Source: Rhynchospora pubera (taxonomy: Eukaryota; Streptophyta; Magnoliopsida; Poales; Cyperaceae). From it: a stretch of DNA of 64,000 nucleotides. Position numbers and translations under genes: made by a program. Below are positions 12,201-24,602 of the stretch, piece after piece. The DNA lies in assembly GCA_028095005.1 (NCBI GenBank), contig CM051460.1:23235501-23299500 (forward strand), read 5' to 3'. Position 1 is the first letter of the stretch; every line of letters begins with the position of its first letter. The notes under the pieces are model-generated. The model searched no databases. It worked only from the letters and a program-made list of their open reading frames with translations, and was not told the origin of the DNA.

Positions 12201-15166
12201 AATTTCCATGCTTGAGGTCTCTCAGAGTTATACGACCATTCCCAGATTTATTTATGAAGTAATATATCCTGTATATTACTGTCTCCGCTGCAGTAAATTT
12301 GACATCACAAATATCAGACTTGCATACAAAGATATTAGTAGATCTCTTTGTATGATAGATCATGAACTTCTGAAACATAATGTGGGCATCAGGTAGGTGC
12401 ATACAGCTAAATTAATCCTCAAAGAACCAAGAAACTATTAAAAACAGGAAAAGTGAGATTTCATGACTGTTAATACCCACTCACTTGAAAAATGTAATTA
12501 TACCAGAGTCAATCAGTACAGATGAGCCAGAATTGAAAGTGAGATTTCATGACTGTTAATACCCACTCAGTTGAAAATGTAATTATACCAGAGTCAATCA
12601 GTACAGATGAGCCAGAATTGACAAAAAACATACCATATCTCTCCTGAAATTCAGGTGTTCCTTGCAGAAACTCCAGTCCAGGATGAGTTGCCAAGAGTTC
12701 CCTTAATATTGGCTTAAAATCATCCTACAACAAAAGCAACAAACTGAAATTAGAAATGCCACCTACTTGATAAGAAAAAAGGAAAAAAAAAATTAGATAA
12801 CAAATTTATACTTGTATAACTATAGGAACTCAACCTTTGTGAGATAGTCCAAATTGGGCTTTTTTAATATGGTAAATATTTGTGTAGCTGCATCCATTGT
12901 CATCATGTTGCCATTAATCCAATAGTCGACGAATGCATCCCTGGAATCATTTCAAAATTTAATGTTTTGGTCAACTATGTGATGAATATGTTTTTCATAC
13001 TTCTCCAAAATACAAAAGGCTAACGGAGAGGTCTAAATACCTGGTCACTGTTCCAGTTTCACCGGTGTCAATCTTTCTGAAGAGTGAACTAGAGAGGAAA
13101 GCCGGTAGCTTACATATATCCTTCGTAACAGATCTAAATTCTGAAATCAGAAATCAGATAAGGAAATATTAAGCTGTGGATTCGCAGATCCAACTTACAA
13201 AAAAGAGAATGCAAGATGAATAACTACTTTCAACTGAAAACCACCTTGGATAGAAAGCCCCTCGCCTCCAAAGAAAAGATGATCAAGTCGAGAAAGACAC
13301 TGCTCCTTTATTTCTTTTGAAGGTGGACGTCCATTTTTGAAATAGAACTATAATAGAATAGATAATGGGGAAAAATAGACGTTTAGGATTAGAATAACAA
13401 AAATAATAGAACAGACAGACCAAGGATTGCTTTACTATTTATCAACTAATTCATTGCTTCGCCAGCTGGGTGAGTATACTGACCTTCTTTGGGCAGAGTT
13501 TCTAATAGGCAAACTACAAGCTATCATAGGCCGGATAAATTTTACATATTAAAAGGATCATATAGTTTCAGCAGGTTTGTGTTTCTATCAGCACAAATCC
13601 GATTTGGTTGCTTTAGGTCTAGGGCTGATCAGCTAAGACCATCTGACATTTCAAAGCTTGAAATTATTCAAGTTATTCTCTCTACAGATTTATTTTGGGT
13701 TCAGCAGTCTGTTCAGGACTCAGGTGTAACTTATTACAGAATACATCAATAACAAGATAGCTCCCAAATTAAGCTGGACAGCATAAAAATGGTCATTAAA
13801 GATTACCTGCGGGATAACTTCTTTGACTGGTTCACTAACTAATTTCAGAGGAGAACCAAGGGAGGAGGGTCCCACAGAGGCACGGCGTGCAAATCGAGGT
13901 GAACTGGTAGAGCTGCGCGGAGAGAGGGGCGGTGCACTCCCAGCAGGGAACATAGAAGGCAACGAACCACTAATATTAGCATTTGTTGCAGTGGCATTGC
14001 TGGAGACGTTTATGGACCCTCCGGCTTGCGTTTCTTCTATCAATGACTTCACCTATTGGCATGAATAAGGTAAAGACACTTTTTAGGGCAATTTTTGCAA
14101 ACAAAAGACGGTGGAACAGGTAAATTGTACCGCCATAATTTATTTCAGAATGCTGGCATTTATTATACTATTATTATTATTATAAAATAGCGTCTTTTGG
14201 CCTTCCATGTTTATTTATAGTAAAAAAAAATATTATAAAAACAATAGTTAATTACTACATTTGTTATACATTAAAACATTACATACAGGATACCCAAAAT
14301 TAGGAGGATCTGAATTTGAAATGGTCAATTTCAATTTTGGGAAACCACAACCTGATATAAATACTACCAAGCACCTTTTCTATTATCGTCGTAATTAAGA
14401 GTTAGAATGGGGAACCACTCCTAAAAACCTAGTTTGTGTATGTACACCATTCATGCCGTTTTAGAAAAATTGTACGAAAATAACAGACAACACAGGAGAC
14501 TCCAATAATTCAGACGCGGTGGCGTACGCTTGAGCATACTGTAATCTCACAAAAAAATGTAAAAGTTACCAATTTTGGAATTTACCGGAAAAGGGATCTT
14601 CTCGGTAACGTCACGTGTACCCAAGATAGAGATAGATTTGGGAAATCAAACTAAAAGTAGAAATCTGTCGGCATCCGCATAAATTACATGTAGCCATAAT
14701 CTCTAAAAGCAATATTTATTATAGTACTTCTGATAATTTCACAATTCTAGGGTATATATAATTCACTTCTCCCAGTGATATTAGTACCTAAAAACTCCTG
14801 AGTGAAGGAGAAATACAACTTTCTTATTCCTATTTCCAATACTGGATCTCAATTCAAGAAACTGAGTGAACTTATGTAAGCTTCTAAAATTACTTATAAC
14901 TGATTAGAACAGTTAAACCTGAATTTTCCCAACTAAACGATGCAAGCTCTTCTAACCCAATTTCCCCACCACAGATCAAATCCAAAGGCCACCTTCCACC
15001 TGAGAGTGAGAAAAAGGAGAGAGAGTGAGAAAGCTCATACCGATTTGGAAGTCTCCGGAAGGGAAAGCCACTGACGAAACAAGGTCTCGGGAAGACTGGG
15101 CCTGTCCCTCAGTGCGAAAGGAGAGAGCTCCGACAGTTGCAAGAGGTCAAGGTCAAGAGATGCCAT
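9292..15166 (-). CDS. PP2A regulatory subunit B'' (EF-hand type)
   Basis: Twelve coding exons: 15041-15166, 13807-14052, 13245-13347, 13041-13140, 12835-12940, 12634-12724, 12146-12287, 11785-11932, 11323-11432, 11089-11245, 10867-10992, 9292-9435. They join without a frame break to 532 aa, the usual size for plant B'' subunits, which direct protein phosphatase 2A to substrates and bind calcium. A canonical EF-hand loop DLDGNGILTPNE lies at about 396-407. A second loop DTDHDFLIDKEN (about 323-334) has Asn in the last ligand position. Other family hallmarks are SEPVKEVIPQFYF, FFYEEQLHRMECMAQEPVLF and the acidic tail ending LEAPF. The N-terminal 124 residues are Ser-rich. The start ATG (15164-15166) opens exon 1, MASLDLDLLQLSELSPF. 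The tail and length fit the B''-alpha/beta group better than TON2/FASS, as I recall those families. Confidence 0.93.
9632..10494. mobile_element. Non-autonomous hAT-type element in the last intron of the PP2A B'' gene
   Basis: The ends are TAAGGCTGCTAATGGAC and (complement) TAGGGGTGCTAATGGAC, with a perfect 8-bp flanking duplication CTAGCGCT (9624-9631 and 10495-10502). It is 863 bp with no transposase. The subterminal regions hold many CCGGTCC/GGACCGG repeats, typical of hAT transposase-binding zones. It lies wholly inside the intron between exons 11 and 12. Confidence 0.9.
12451..12621. repeat. 86-bp tandem duplication in PP2A B'' intron 6
   Basis: The copies 12451-12536 and 12537-12621 are nearly identical and start AAGTGAGATTTCATGACTG. 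The second copy ends about 12 bases from the exon 6 donor (exon ends at 12634), so the intron grew next to the splice site without altering it. Confidence 0.9.
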
Positions 15167-15480
15167 GTCCCGTCCTGCGCAAGGTTCTTGCCTCTCCACC
15201 TCCATCTAACACCAGATATCCTAGCTTCTCTCATGCAACAGCAAGACACGGAAGAGAAGAGACAGAGCAAAGCGCCCGCTGTCTGTGCAAAGAACCGAGC
15301 TTTTTCTAATCTCTACAAACCCTAAGAGATAGATCGAGATTGAGAGAGGAACTGGAGGCGGGACTTCGTTGAGATAGAGAGGAAAGAGAAAACCTACTCA
15401 GAGAAGAAAAGAGTTTGATCGAGAGAGAGAGAGAGAGAGAGAGCAAAGCCAGCGAGCGATATACAAAGAGCAGAAGCAAA
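15167..15480 (-). other. Probable 5' leader and promoter of the PP2A B'' gene
   Basis: GA/CT-rich sequence just upstream of the start codon, including a (GA)n run at about 15420-15443. This is typical of plant 5' leaders. No in-frame upstream coding was seen. Confidence 0.5.
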
Positions 15481-17588
15481 AGCAAGAATGAAATTGGGGC
15501 AAAAAAAGGCTTTAGTAGAGAGAGGCCAAGAGGAAAGCGTATTATTATCATCATTTAGGGCTTGGGGAAATCCTTTTTTGTTTTTGTTTTGTTGGACAAG
15601 GAATTTAACTTATATATTATTATTATTATTATTTGATTTGATTAAGCTGTCCTTTGATTATTTGTATTTTTCTTGTATGATGACGGTGTCTAGTATTTCT
15701 TTTTTTTTAGTTTATTTGCAATATAATTTTTAATTATAATTATAACAAGGCTTCTTATTTTCCACATAATTTAATGTCTCACTGTGATAGTTGCCTAAAA
15801 TATATATCACCATCAACACATTGAATTTATATCTTTTAAATTAAATGTATTTAGCTAAATCTTTCAGCTTTAAAAAATGCATAATAGATCTCATAGTCGG
15901 ATTATCAATCCGACATTTTTCATCCAGAGTCTTATCTTTAGTCACTAAAATTAAAATAATATAAACATTTTCGAACTTCCAAACGGTAAGAACTATTTTT
16001 TTTATAGTGAAAACTACATTCTAACCTTATATATTATTTATTAATTGGTGACAGTGCTGAGTATGATAATTGCTTTATAATATTTCAGAAAATTTTACTG
16101 CTTCGTTTGAGCTATAGTTTTAAATTATTAAAAAATTGTTAACTATATATAGTTACCTGATTAATTATATTTTCTAAAAGATAGTGTGCATGGGAGAACC
16201 TTTTTATTAAAGTATTATTTTTCTGTGTTTAGTACATAAAAGGTAGCCAAAGTTTCAAATAGTTATTACTTATTATCATCCCGTCTTGGTTTGAAAAAAC
16301 ACCATTCTGAATAGAGGTTGCTATCCAGCAAGCTATTTTACATCGCGAAATTAAGGTTGTGTTCCAGAACCTGAATGCCGTAAAAAGAAAGGAAAGAAAA
16401 GATGATGTTAAGCATAATTGAGGTAAATTTCTACATCCCAAGACTTTCAAAAAAAAAAAGAAAGAAATAAAATTCTATATCCCAAATGGGAGGGGAGGGG
16501 TGACCAAAATTTCTATTTGGTGATTTTTTTTCTCTTTACTTTTTCTCTTACATTTGGCATTGCGGGTGTCTTTCTTTTGCTCCCTTTGGCAGCCTCTGTC
16601 AAAGTTTCAAAAAAAAAAAAACTTTTTCTCTTACATTTAACAAATATATCGATCAAAATGACGCGATATTTAAAACACCACTTCTAATTACCCGTTTCAA
16701 TATGAGATTTTTCTTGTTCCATTAAAGTTTGTTCGACTGTGTATAATACTATTAAGAATCAATAAATCTCGATTATCTAACTTAAGCGTTTTATCATCAA
16801 TGCTTGTAATTGTTTGACTTGAATCTTTTTCTCTCATGAAATGAGAAAAACTTGTCCAGATAATTCATTCGGGCGTTTACACAACGTAGTCGACATAGGC
16901 ACATTTAGATGAAATGTACTTTGATTAAAAATTGGATTGTGAACATAAAAGCTAAATTCAGTGGTTAAAAGAGAGGTGGTCATTTTTTTTTCCTTCCCCA
17001 CATTCAAATATATATAACTTGGTAGCCTGGTATCTCTAAAAAAAATATATATATAAATAAATAATATAATTTGTGAGTATGGATATCGATGGACAACTTT
17101 GTAATAATGCGGTAGCCGGGCCGGCACTGCAAATATGGTATCTAGTGTTACATCTACATTTTGGCAAGGACGCCAACGCGGGTGCATTTGAATGTGTCAT
17201 GTCAGATGTGAATAAGTATATTCGTAAAAGTTGTGAACAAGAATACTGAAAAATAATTTATCCGCGAATAGAAAAATTTTGTTTGGAATTTGTGGTTTTT
17301 ATTTTATATTAGAGATGTTTTATCTCCATTAAATATCTCATTTATCTTGAAAACAGTGTAATTTCAACAATTTGCTCGAATATCTATCTTGAAGCAAGAT
17401 GTTTGCATGATCTCCATTCAGTGTATTCGTGAATAAACTTACTAACTAGCGCAGCGTGTTTGGATGCCTCACCGAATAAAGAATAAGCTTTATTCGAACA
17501 AGTCCTTATTCATTCTCCATTTTCAGAAAAATGGTGGAACAAGAATAAAGAGTTGAATTGACCGCTTACTGTCAAATTTCTTTTAAGA
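15481..17588. other. Intergenic, no supported gene
   Basis: AT-rich, with an isolated MITE-like end GTGTTTGGATGCC near 17458. No splice-bounded coding segment was recognised. Confidence 0.45.
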
Positions 17589-17903
17589 CTATAATAGCTC
17601 TGTTTGGATCATATGAGATTAATGATATGATTAGTTATTCAAAATTAAAATCTTTAATCCTAAATTGTTAAGAATAAGTTTACTCTCATAATAATTTTTT
17701 GTTTTGATGATGAAAGGAATAAATAATGACTTTTTTCTGGATTAATAGACTATCTCACTTCTTATTCTAACATATAATCAGATTAACTAATCTTTCTCTG
17801 ATTTTGAATAAGCTCTTAATCCTGAATTGTTTGGATTATCTATTAATCCGAAATAACTTCTTACTCTAAAATAGCTCTTATTCGTGACTATCCAAACATA
17901 GCA
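17589..17903. mobile_element. Possible MITE
   Basis: Short inverted ends GCTCTGTTTGGAT and ATCCAAACATAGC bound about 315 bp with imperfect internal symmetry (stretches of TTATTC and their complements). No clear target duplication could be read, so the call is tentative. Confidence 0.45.
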
Positions 17904-18242
17904 AGATAATGCTTAGAAAAAAAAATTGTTATTTTTGAGCCTGTACAGATAAAGTAACCAATGAGGTGAAATTTCTTTCAGGCCTCACTCTAGAAGGAGT
18001 GAGACAAAAACCACAAGTTAGTTTTGAGGTGAATAGATGGAAATGAAGGGCAAGAACAGTAATTTTTAGTGACAAAACAGTACCCTCAAAATTGGAGTGT
18101 AAAAAATATCTCCTCTCTTATCCATTCCATTCCACTCTTTTACCTCATAGTCAAATTTATGAAAGCAATGCGTTAGTTTGTATGAGCTGTTCTAAAATTA
18201 ATCAACCCTCAGTTTGTGTTGATTCTGAGCTGAAATATGCTA

Positions 18243-18424
18243 GGCTCTGTTTGGATGCGTTGAGAATAAGGTAGGAAGAAGGGAAGAAATTTATTGGGAA
18301 GGGGTAAATTTATTGGAAAGTGTGTAACTTTTATGAAGAGTTTGGATGGTTAGAAATAAATTTAGTGGTAAAAAATAGTTATTTTTTATTCCTTATTCCG
18401 GGAAAAAGCCATCCAAACGGAGCC
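18243..18424. mobile_element. Tourist-like MITE with 3-bp target duplication
   Basis: Ends are GGCTCTGTTTGGATG and CATCCAAACGGAGCC, flanked by CTA at 18240-18242 and 18425-18427. It carries the family core AAAGTGTGTAACTT. Confidence 0.85.
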
Positions 18425-18427
18425 CTA

Positions 18428-18940
18428 ATGATGTGAAGGGAGATAGATAAATTAGTATTAGGGTTATAGTTAGAGATGAGATGACTAGGATATGCGATAT
18501 TTGAGATGATTAACATTATAATTGACGGTAGAAAGTGTGTATGCGGCTGGTAAACAAAACAAATCCATGAAGATTTTTATTTATTTTATTAATTAATTTA
18601 TTTATTTTGAGCAAGGTCCGTAGGCTGCACAACAAATAGTTAGTAGTCACGTGTTGTTAATCCGTAAGTACACTTATGTTCTTGCAATCATTTGACAATT
18701 ACAATTCAATATAAGATCTATTTGTTGATAAATAGTTAAATACAATCCGTATCTTTGTTACACTGTAGTTATAAATTGATTACGAAGAACATTACAAGTT
18801 GCCTCGAACCTATTGTGAATTAATTATTTACTTTTCTTTTAAGGATTAATTATTAATGGTATAATAAAAAAGGAAAAAGTAAAAGAAAAAAATAAAACCG
18901 AAAAAAAAAATGAGTGACCAACGGACCAAAAAAAGGGCAA
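18428..18940. other. Intergenic, nothing recognised
   Basis: AT-rich sequence without a supported gene or repeat. Confidence 0.45.
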
Positions 18941-18944
18941 AATC

Positions 18945-19208
18945 CTATAGCGGCAAAACAATTGCCGCTATAAGAAAATTTTGTATTTTTTTTAATATTT
19001 TAGTCATTTCAGATTCCTATAGCGGCAATTCTATTGCCGCTATATCTGTGCTCTTTTTAAAATTTCAGAGGATGTTTTGTCTTTTGTAAAATTGTTAGGG
19101 TATTTTTGTCATTCATAAAAATTGCCGCTATAGCTGTGCTCTTTTTAAAATTTCAGAGGATGTTTTGTCTTTTTTAAAATTGTTAGGGTATTTTTGTCAT
19201 TTATAAAA
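18945..19208. repeat. ATTGCCGCTATA repeat cluster
   Basis: The 12-mer ATTGCCGCTATA or its complement occurs five times: as two inverted pairs (about 18951-18973 and 19018-19042) and once more near 19120. A unit of about 87 bp (GCTGTGCTCTTTTTAAAATT onward) is present twice in tandem at about 19033-19120 and 19121-19208. Confidence 0.8.
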
Positions 19209-19276
19209 ATTTTCCCGGTATTAACCTGTACTGAAAAAAAATAAAACAAAACAAAGAAATTCAGTGGATCCAGAGA

Positions 19277-19284
19277 TGACGTCA
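19277..19284. promoter_or_regulatory. TGACGTCA palindrome upstream of VPS2
   Basis: A perfect TGACGTCA site, the core bound by plant TGA-type bZIP factors, lies about 0.5 kb ahead of the VPS2 start codon in a locally GC-richer stretch. The role is inferred from the motif only. Confidence 0.45.
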
Positions 19285-19786
19285 CCTTTCTTGCGTCCTC
19301 TCTGACTGGGCCTGAAAAGCGGAAAGGCCTCCTTTTAACGGATTCAATTCGAAACCCATGCCCGGGAGTCCGGGAGGGAATATCTATTTAGACTCCGCTT
19401 CTATTCCGTGTCAGATCCGAATAAACCGACCCGGAAACAAATTGTGGGACCCACTAGGAACCGCGGCAATGAAAGGTCTTCGCAGTTCGCAATAGACAAT
19501 AGTCTACCACCTAAGAACAGCTTATATCATTTCATTTCTCCATACACCTGGTTTATCCTTATAGAGGCAAAGCCACATTCTACCCGTCGGTTGTCGGTTC
19601 CAACGGTTCATATAGCCTGAAGTAAACCAAGTCTATCCATATTTCTTGTATGAATTTCTTCTCGTCTTCCTTTCCTTCCTTCCTTCGCTTAGTCCTGAAT
19701 TTCTATAATCTCAATAAATCGGATCAAGCTTTGATTGATTGAAGGAAGCATCTCGAATTCTTCTCGCTCGAAAAACGGAACTGAAG

Positions 19787-22700
19787 ATGAACCCCTTCGC
19801 GAAGAAACCTAATGCACGAGGTAATCTCTATCTCTTTCCCGTTTTATTCGTTGAATTGAGCGCTATTTTATTGATTCTGACAAGTTATGAGCTAAATTTG
19901 TGCCCTACTTGCGCCTTTTCATCCGATTTCGCAATCTGAATGAATTGATTAAATTCAATTATGCTTTGGTTTCGTGAAAATCTCAATTGTCCTAAATTCA
20001 GAGTCAAATTTTATGTTTGTGTTTCATCTTATACTTGATTTTGCATGGGGTTGAGATTTTTCTAACAATAGATTTATCTTAGTTCTGTGTTAGTGTAATA
20101 CTGTTTCATTGTTTTAATGGAACGGGTGGCTACTCAATGGTAGTTTACCTATTTTCAGAAAAGAGGAGAGAAAACAATAAATTTGTCAAACAAAGAAGTT
20201 TCAATGAGTACATTTATTGTCTAAACAGTTCCCTTGCAATGATTGCGTTGTTATATTACCTTGTCCAATAAATATGATAAGATTTTTAGCAACACGTTTG
20301 AATTATTGAGTGGTTTCCTCGAGGAAAAAAAAAACCCCTTCCTTCTTAAGCTTATAGTAATTGAAGTGGTAACACACTAACGCATCTTATACCTTTCTTC
20401 TTGTTTATTTTTTTTTCCTTTTTACAGAGGCACTTAGAAACAGTAAGAGGGAGATGACACATGCCACAAGAGGTACAGAAAGATCATATTTAACTGGAAA
20501 AGTGATTTGAGCTTCTGTTCTATTTTTTCCTGAACTGGAAAATAGAAAATAATCCAACATGGTTTCTCATGTTAATTCAGAATGAACTAGTAACATTGAG
20601 GATACCATTCAATTCAGTTATATGCAATTAAAGTTTATATTTTCTCTCTCTCTTTTTTTTTTTTTAACGAGTAGGGTAAAAACCCCTACCACTTTCTATT
20701 AAAACTTCGAAAGTAAAGATTACAAAGCTAAGAAGGAACCGATCTGTTTACATTATAGCACCTCAAAAAGAAACCTACCCATAATACCTCATCGGTACCA
20801 TCTCTTTTTGGTACCGGTCCATATTTTCTCTCTTATCCTTTGAATGATCGTATTTAGAATAATAGTCTATTTTCATTCGTATATCATATGTTTATAGCTA
20901 ATTTATCCATCATATTCCCATTTCAGGCCTAGAAAGGGAAATTGCAAGCTTACAAGCTGAGGTAAGTACAATCACTTCTTGCCTTCTTGATATCCACACT
21001 AAATGTGGCTTCAAAGGGAGGGAGGTTTTTTAAAATAGCACTATTTTTGTTATATCGCAGCACCACAACTTTCTGTATTTTTCAACTGGCACTAAACATG
21101 CATTTTAGATATTTGCAACTGGAGCCAACCTGTCAGTTCAATATGGTGGATAATATGTATTAATTCAGTAGAGATTGATGCCATGCATTTATTGAGCTTT
21201 GTCCATAAAGCACAGGAAATCAAAATATCAAACAAAAGAATTAAATGTAGGGCATCTACATGAGCTGTTTTTTATGGATTGGTTGAGTTAATACAAAAAT
21301 GATGGTGCTACTTAGTTGCTGTGTTTTAATCTTTATTTCTAACAGTCCGGTTATAACCAAAAACTTCTGGGATTATTGCAAAAGGTTGTGTTATCTACAG
21401 AAGAAAGAAATGTGGAACCTTTCTTCGGGTTCAAATTGAATTTTATGATTTATATATGGTATTGGGTAAATATGTAAAATTAAAGCAAGCAGACTCATTT
21501 TGTTATTTTGTTTTTTTCCCCCTTTTTTTTTAAATTACAGGAGAAGAAGCTGCTTGCTGAGATTAAAAGGACTGCCAAAGGTGGAAATGAGGTTAGTACA
21601 CGAAGAGGTGTCTTAATTGTTTGTATCGGCTTCATGCTTGTATCAAAACTTTCTATAATGTAGTACAGAGATAGATAGCATAGGTAACGTGGGTACCAAA
21701 AGACAAAAGATGCCCGGCGCATGGGTATAGTAGAGAGGCCTAAGAAGGATTTAGGGAACTGGTAAAATGCCATTGAATATTTTATTTCCAAAAATAAAAT
21801 GTGTCTTAAAGTGATGAAGTATTATAAGATAATTTTCTTTTATCTTGAATTTAGTATGTTGTGGATGCATTGCAACCCTTTCTGTTGTTTGTAGGCAGCG
21901 ACAAAAATTTTAGCACGTCAGCTTGTTAGGCTAAGACAACAGATTTCAAAGCTTCAAGGAAATAGAGCACAACTGCGTGGTATAATGACCCACACAACGG
22001 TAAATATAAAATTATATATACAGGTCTATTCCTGTTTTTACATTATGCACCCAGTACCTAGTGGTGGCTGGTCAGCACTAGACATTGATCTTCACTATGC
22101 TGCATTGATCTATGTATAACTATTTTATTAAACACGACCAATAAGAGAATAAGATTGTCGCAAGGGATTTAATCAACTTGCCCCAATCAGATATAATAAT
22201 ATGAGTGTCCCTGCCCAAAAAGGGATGCCTCCCGACATCTTGTGGCATACTGGATTTGCAGAGTTAGTGGGTAAGTTATCACAATTTGGCATAATAACCT
22301 CGCTATGGATATCTAGATTTGAACAGTTGGTTAACTTATTCTAAATAAATTATTTAGTTACAATTTATGTGTTATGCAATGCTAATATTTGGTAGTACTG
22401 ACTATCAGGCAATGCATGCTAATACCTCTGTTGCCGCTGGATTAGAAGGTGCGAGCAAGGCTATGGGAGCAATGAACAAGGTTTTGTATCTTTGTATTTC
22501 TATTTTGTTTGTTGTTTTGACTTGGTTAGGTATCTCTAATCCTTTACTTTTGTGCCATCCATAGCAAATGGATCCAGCTAAGCAAATGAAGATTATGCAA
22601 GAATTTCAAAAGCAATCAGCTATAATGGATAACACTGTGAGCACAACAGCTTATACTTCATATTCCTTTACTTTTTGTAATGCTAAGAACACTAAAAGAA

Positions 22701-23293
22701 ATAATGACAGTAATATAACTAAATTTTATATTTGTCATTCAGACTGAGATGATGTCTGACTCCATCGACAGTGTATTAGATGATGAAGTGGATGAAGAGG
22801 AGAGTGACGAATTAACGAACCAGGCAATACTTTCAGTGTTGCTTTTATCCACATTATCTTTTGCTGATTTAGACATTTTTTTTTCTAATTTCTTATGTTG
22901 AATGTTCTAGGTGCTTGATGAGATTGGCATCGACTTGGCATCACAGGTTTGTTTCCATGTCCTATCTTTTAGCTATTCTATTTCAGAAGATAAAAGATTC
23001 TCTTTTATATCTTCCTTTAGTGAAAATCCTTCAGCTGACCTTTAAATATTGAAAATTTGCGTAGTTATCTTCCGCTCCTAAAGGAAAACTTGCTGGGAAG
23101 AAGGCACAATTTGATGACAGGTTCACATTTGCTAGATTGATCTTCTTGTGTATTATAAACATTAGTTCCCTTTGTCATAGATAAATAAATTTAGTTCTTT
23201 TTCATAAATTTTTTATGCTTCACTATTTTGGTATCTTGCAGTTGGGAAAATGACGAACTCGAGAAGAGGCTTGCTGCGCTGAAAAGCTCCTGA
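19787..23293 (+). CDS. ESCRT-III subunit VPS2 (VPS2.2/2.3-like)
   Basis: Eleven exons: 19787-19820, 20428-20472, 20927-20961, 21541-21591, 21895-21999, 22409-22480, 22565-22636, 22743-22823, 22911-22946, 23065-23120, 23242-23293. They join in frame to 212 aa. The product is a Snf7-fold subunit of ESCRT-III, which polymerises on endosomal membranes and drives vesicle budding into multivesicular bodies. Visible signs are the N-terminal membrane-binding start MNPFAKKPN, a basic helical core with SKREMTHATRG and EIKRTAKGGNE, an acidic linker (about 150-162), and a C-terminal MIM1 motif ELEKRLAALK (about 201-210) that binds the Vps4 MIT domain. The exon 8 donor is GC rather than GT (AACCAG/GCAATA). 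As I recall them, the plant VPS2.2/2.3 proteins match better than VPS2.1. Confidence 0.94.
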
Positions 23294-23494
23294 GGTAAAG
23301 TTGGACAAATCCCATCAGATTTTGCCTAACTGTTGACACAAGTTGTGATGCGTTGAGCGTGCAATTTTATACATATTCATCTTCAAGTTGGCACATCGAC
23401 TTTTGTGCTAATGTATTTGTTCATGGTTTACACTTTTGTAGTGCGTCAAAAATTGTGCAAGATGTATTGGCAAAATTGGGCGATCTTTCTATGG

Positions 23495-23835
23495 ACGAAA
23501 TATGGATTGTGTGCCATTTTTATTACTCCTTTTTCCTGTATGAAATTCACGAACACTGATAGGTTTTATCAGTGTGTTAGCAAATGTAAATACGAATTGA
23601 GAATTCATCAACGCGTCCTGCTAGAGGATTTGCATCTAGAGGAAATACGGACAGTGTACCATTTTACTAATTTTGTTGCGTTAAAATTCACGAACTTGCA
23701 ATCCGTCTTTATTGTGCATAGGCAAAATGTCGTTAACGAGTTGAGAATTTCATAAATGTGTCGTGCTTTCTGCTCAAGGATTTGTTAACGAGTTGAGAAT
23801 TTCATAAATGTGTCGTGCTTTCTGCTCAAGGATTT
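23495..23835. repeat. Layered tandem repeats downstream of VPS2
   Basis: A diverged unit of roughly 145 bp, holding AAAATTCACGAAC and GAGAATT(T)CAT motifs, occurs at about 23495-23637 and 23638-23783. Its end is then duplicated exactly as a 52-bp unit (23732-23783 and 23784-23835, starting GTTAACGAGTTGAG). Part may be transcribed as the VPS2 3' UTR. Confidence 0.75.
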
Positions 23836-24602
23836 GCGTACTGGACGAGGATTTGTTTGTAAATCAGGTCATGGATGTACAATGAATTGAAGAATCCTTA
23901 AATTCAACAGAATCCTGCATCCATGGCCTTCATTCCTTTTAACTATTCATTTCTAATTTAATTGCACGATTGCATTAATTTCAAGTTTCCAACTCAACAA
24001 CTCAATAAGCAAATTCAAATCCCCATAATTGTAATAGGAATGTTTATCAAGCAATTTTCTAGCTACTCGAACAGTCCAGCACCTGCCGGGGAAATTATTT
24101 TGACACTTGCTAAAGTACAAAGAAAAAGTTGAGTGTTCAAGTTTGTAAACTTGGCACGAACTTGTAACAATCTTATATGTCAATTCCAACAATTCTTCAG
24201 GTGTATTTTTTCCACGACAATACAACAATAGTTGTTTAGTTTCTTACACATGCTTTCTTTTTTTATTTTTTTTCACACATGATAAGTAAAAATATAGAGC
24301 ACTGACCAAACTACCCCTCAATACACACACAATGGTACACAGCCAAGGATCTTTATACCCCACTGCATTCACCAGCCTATCACCCCAAAATAAGACAAGC
24401 AAAAATCTCTCCAGATGCTAGACAATAGTCAGATTAATCCAGACTGCTCTTTTTCCCTTACTTCACAACATAACAAAACAGGAAGAAAGAAAGGGATTCA
24501 AAAGAAAAGTAAAGAAAAGAACTATGCATACATGATACTTTTTCTTTCGGTAAAACTTGAATTGAAGCAAAAGACTTGCTTGCATGCTCTCTATTCCAAT
24601 AT
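23836..24602. other. Convergent intergenic space between VPS2 and the CK1 gene
   Basis: Holds the 3' ends of two convergent genes. A minus-strand open frame at 23953-24228 has no family resemblance or splice context that I trust. No other feature was seen. Confidence 0.4.

Noticed and set aside
20660..20830. Possible retroelement fragment in VPS2 intron 2
   Set aside because: It begins with a poly-T and GAGTAGGG-like words, but no ends or duplication could be read.
23953..24228. 91-codon minus-strand frame between VPS2 and CK1
   Set aside because: No splice partners, no recognisable domain, and it lies in the probable 3' region of the CK1 gene.
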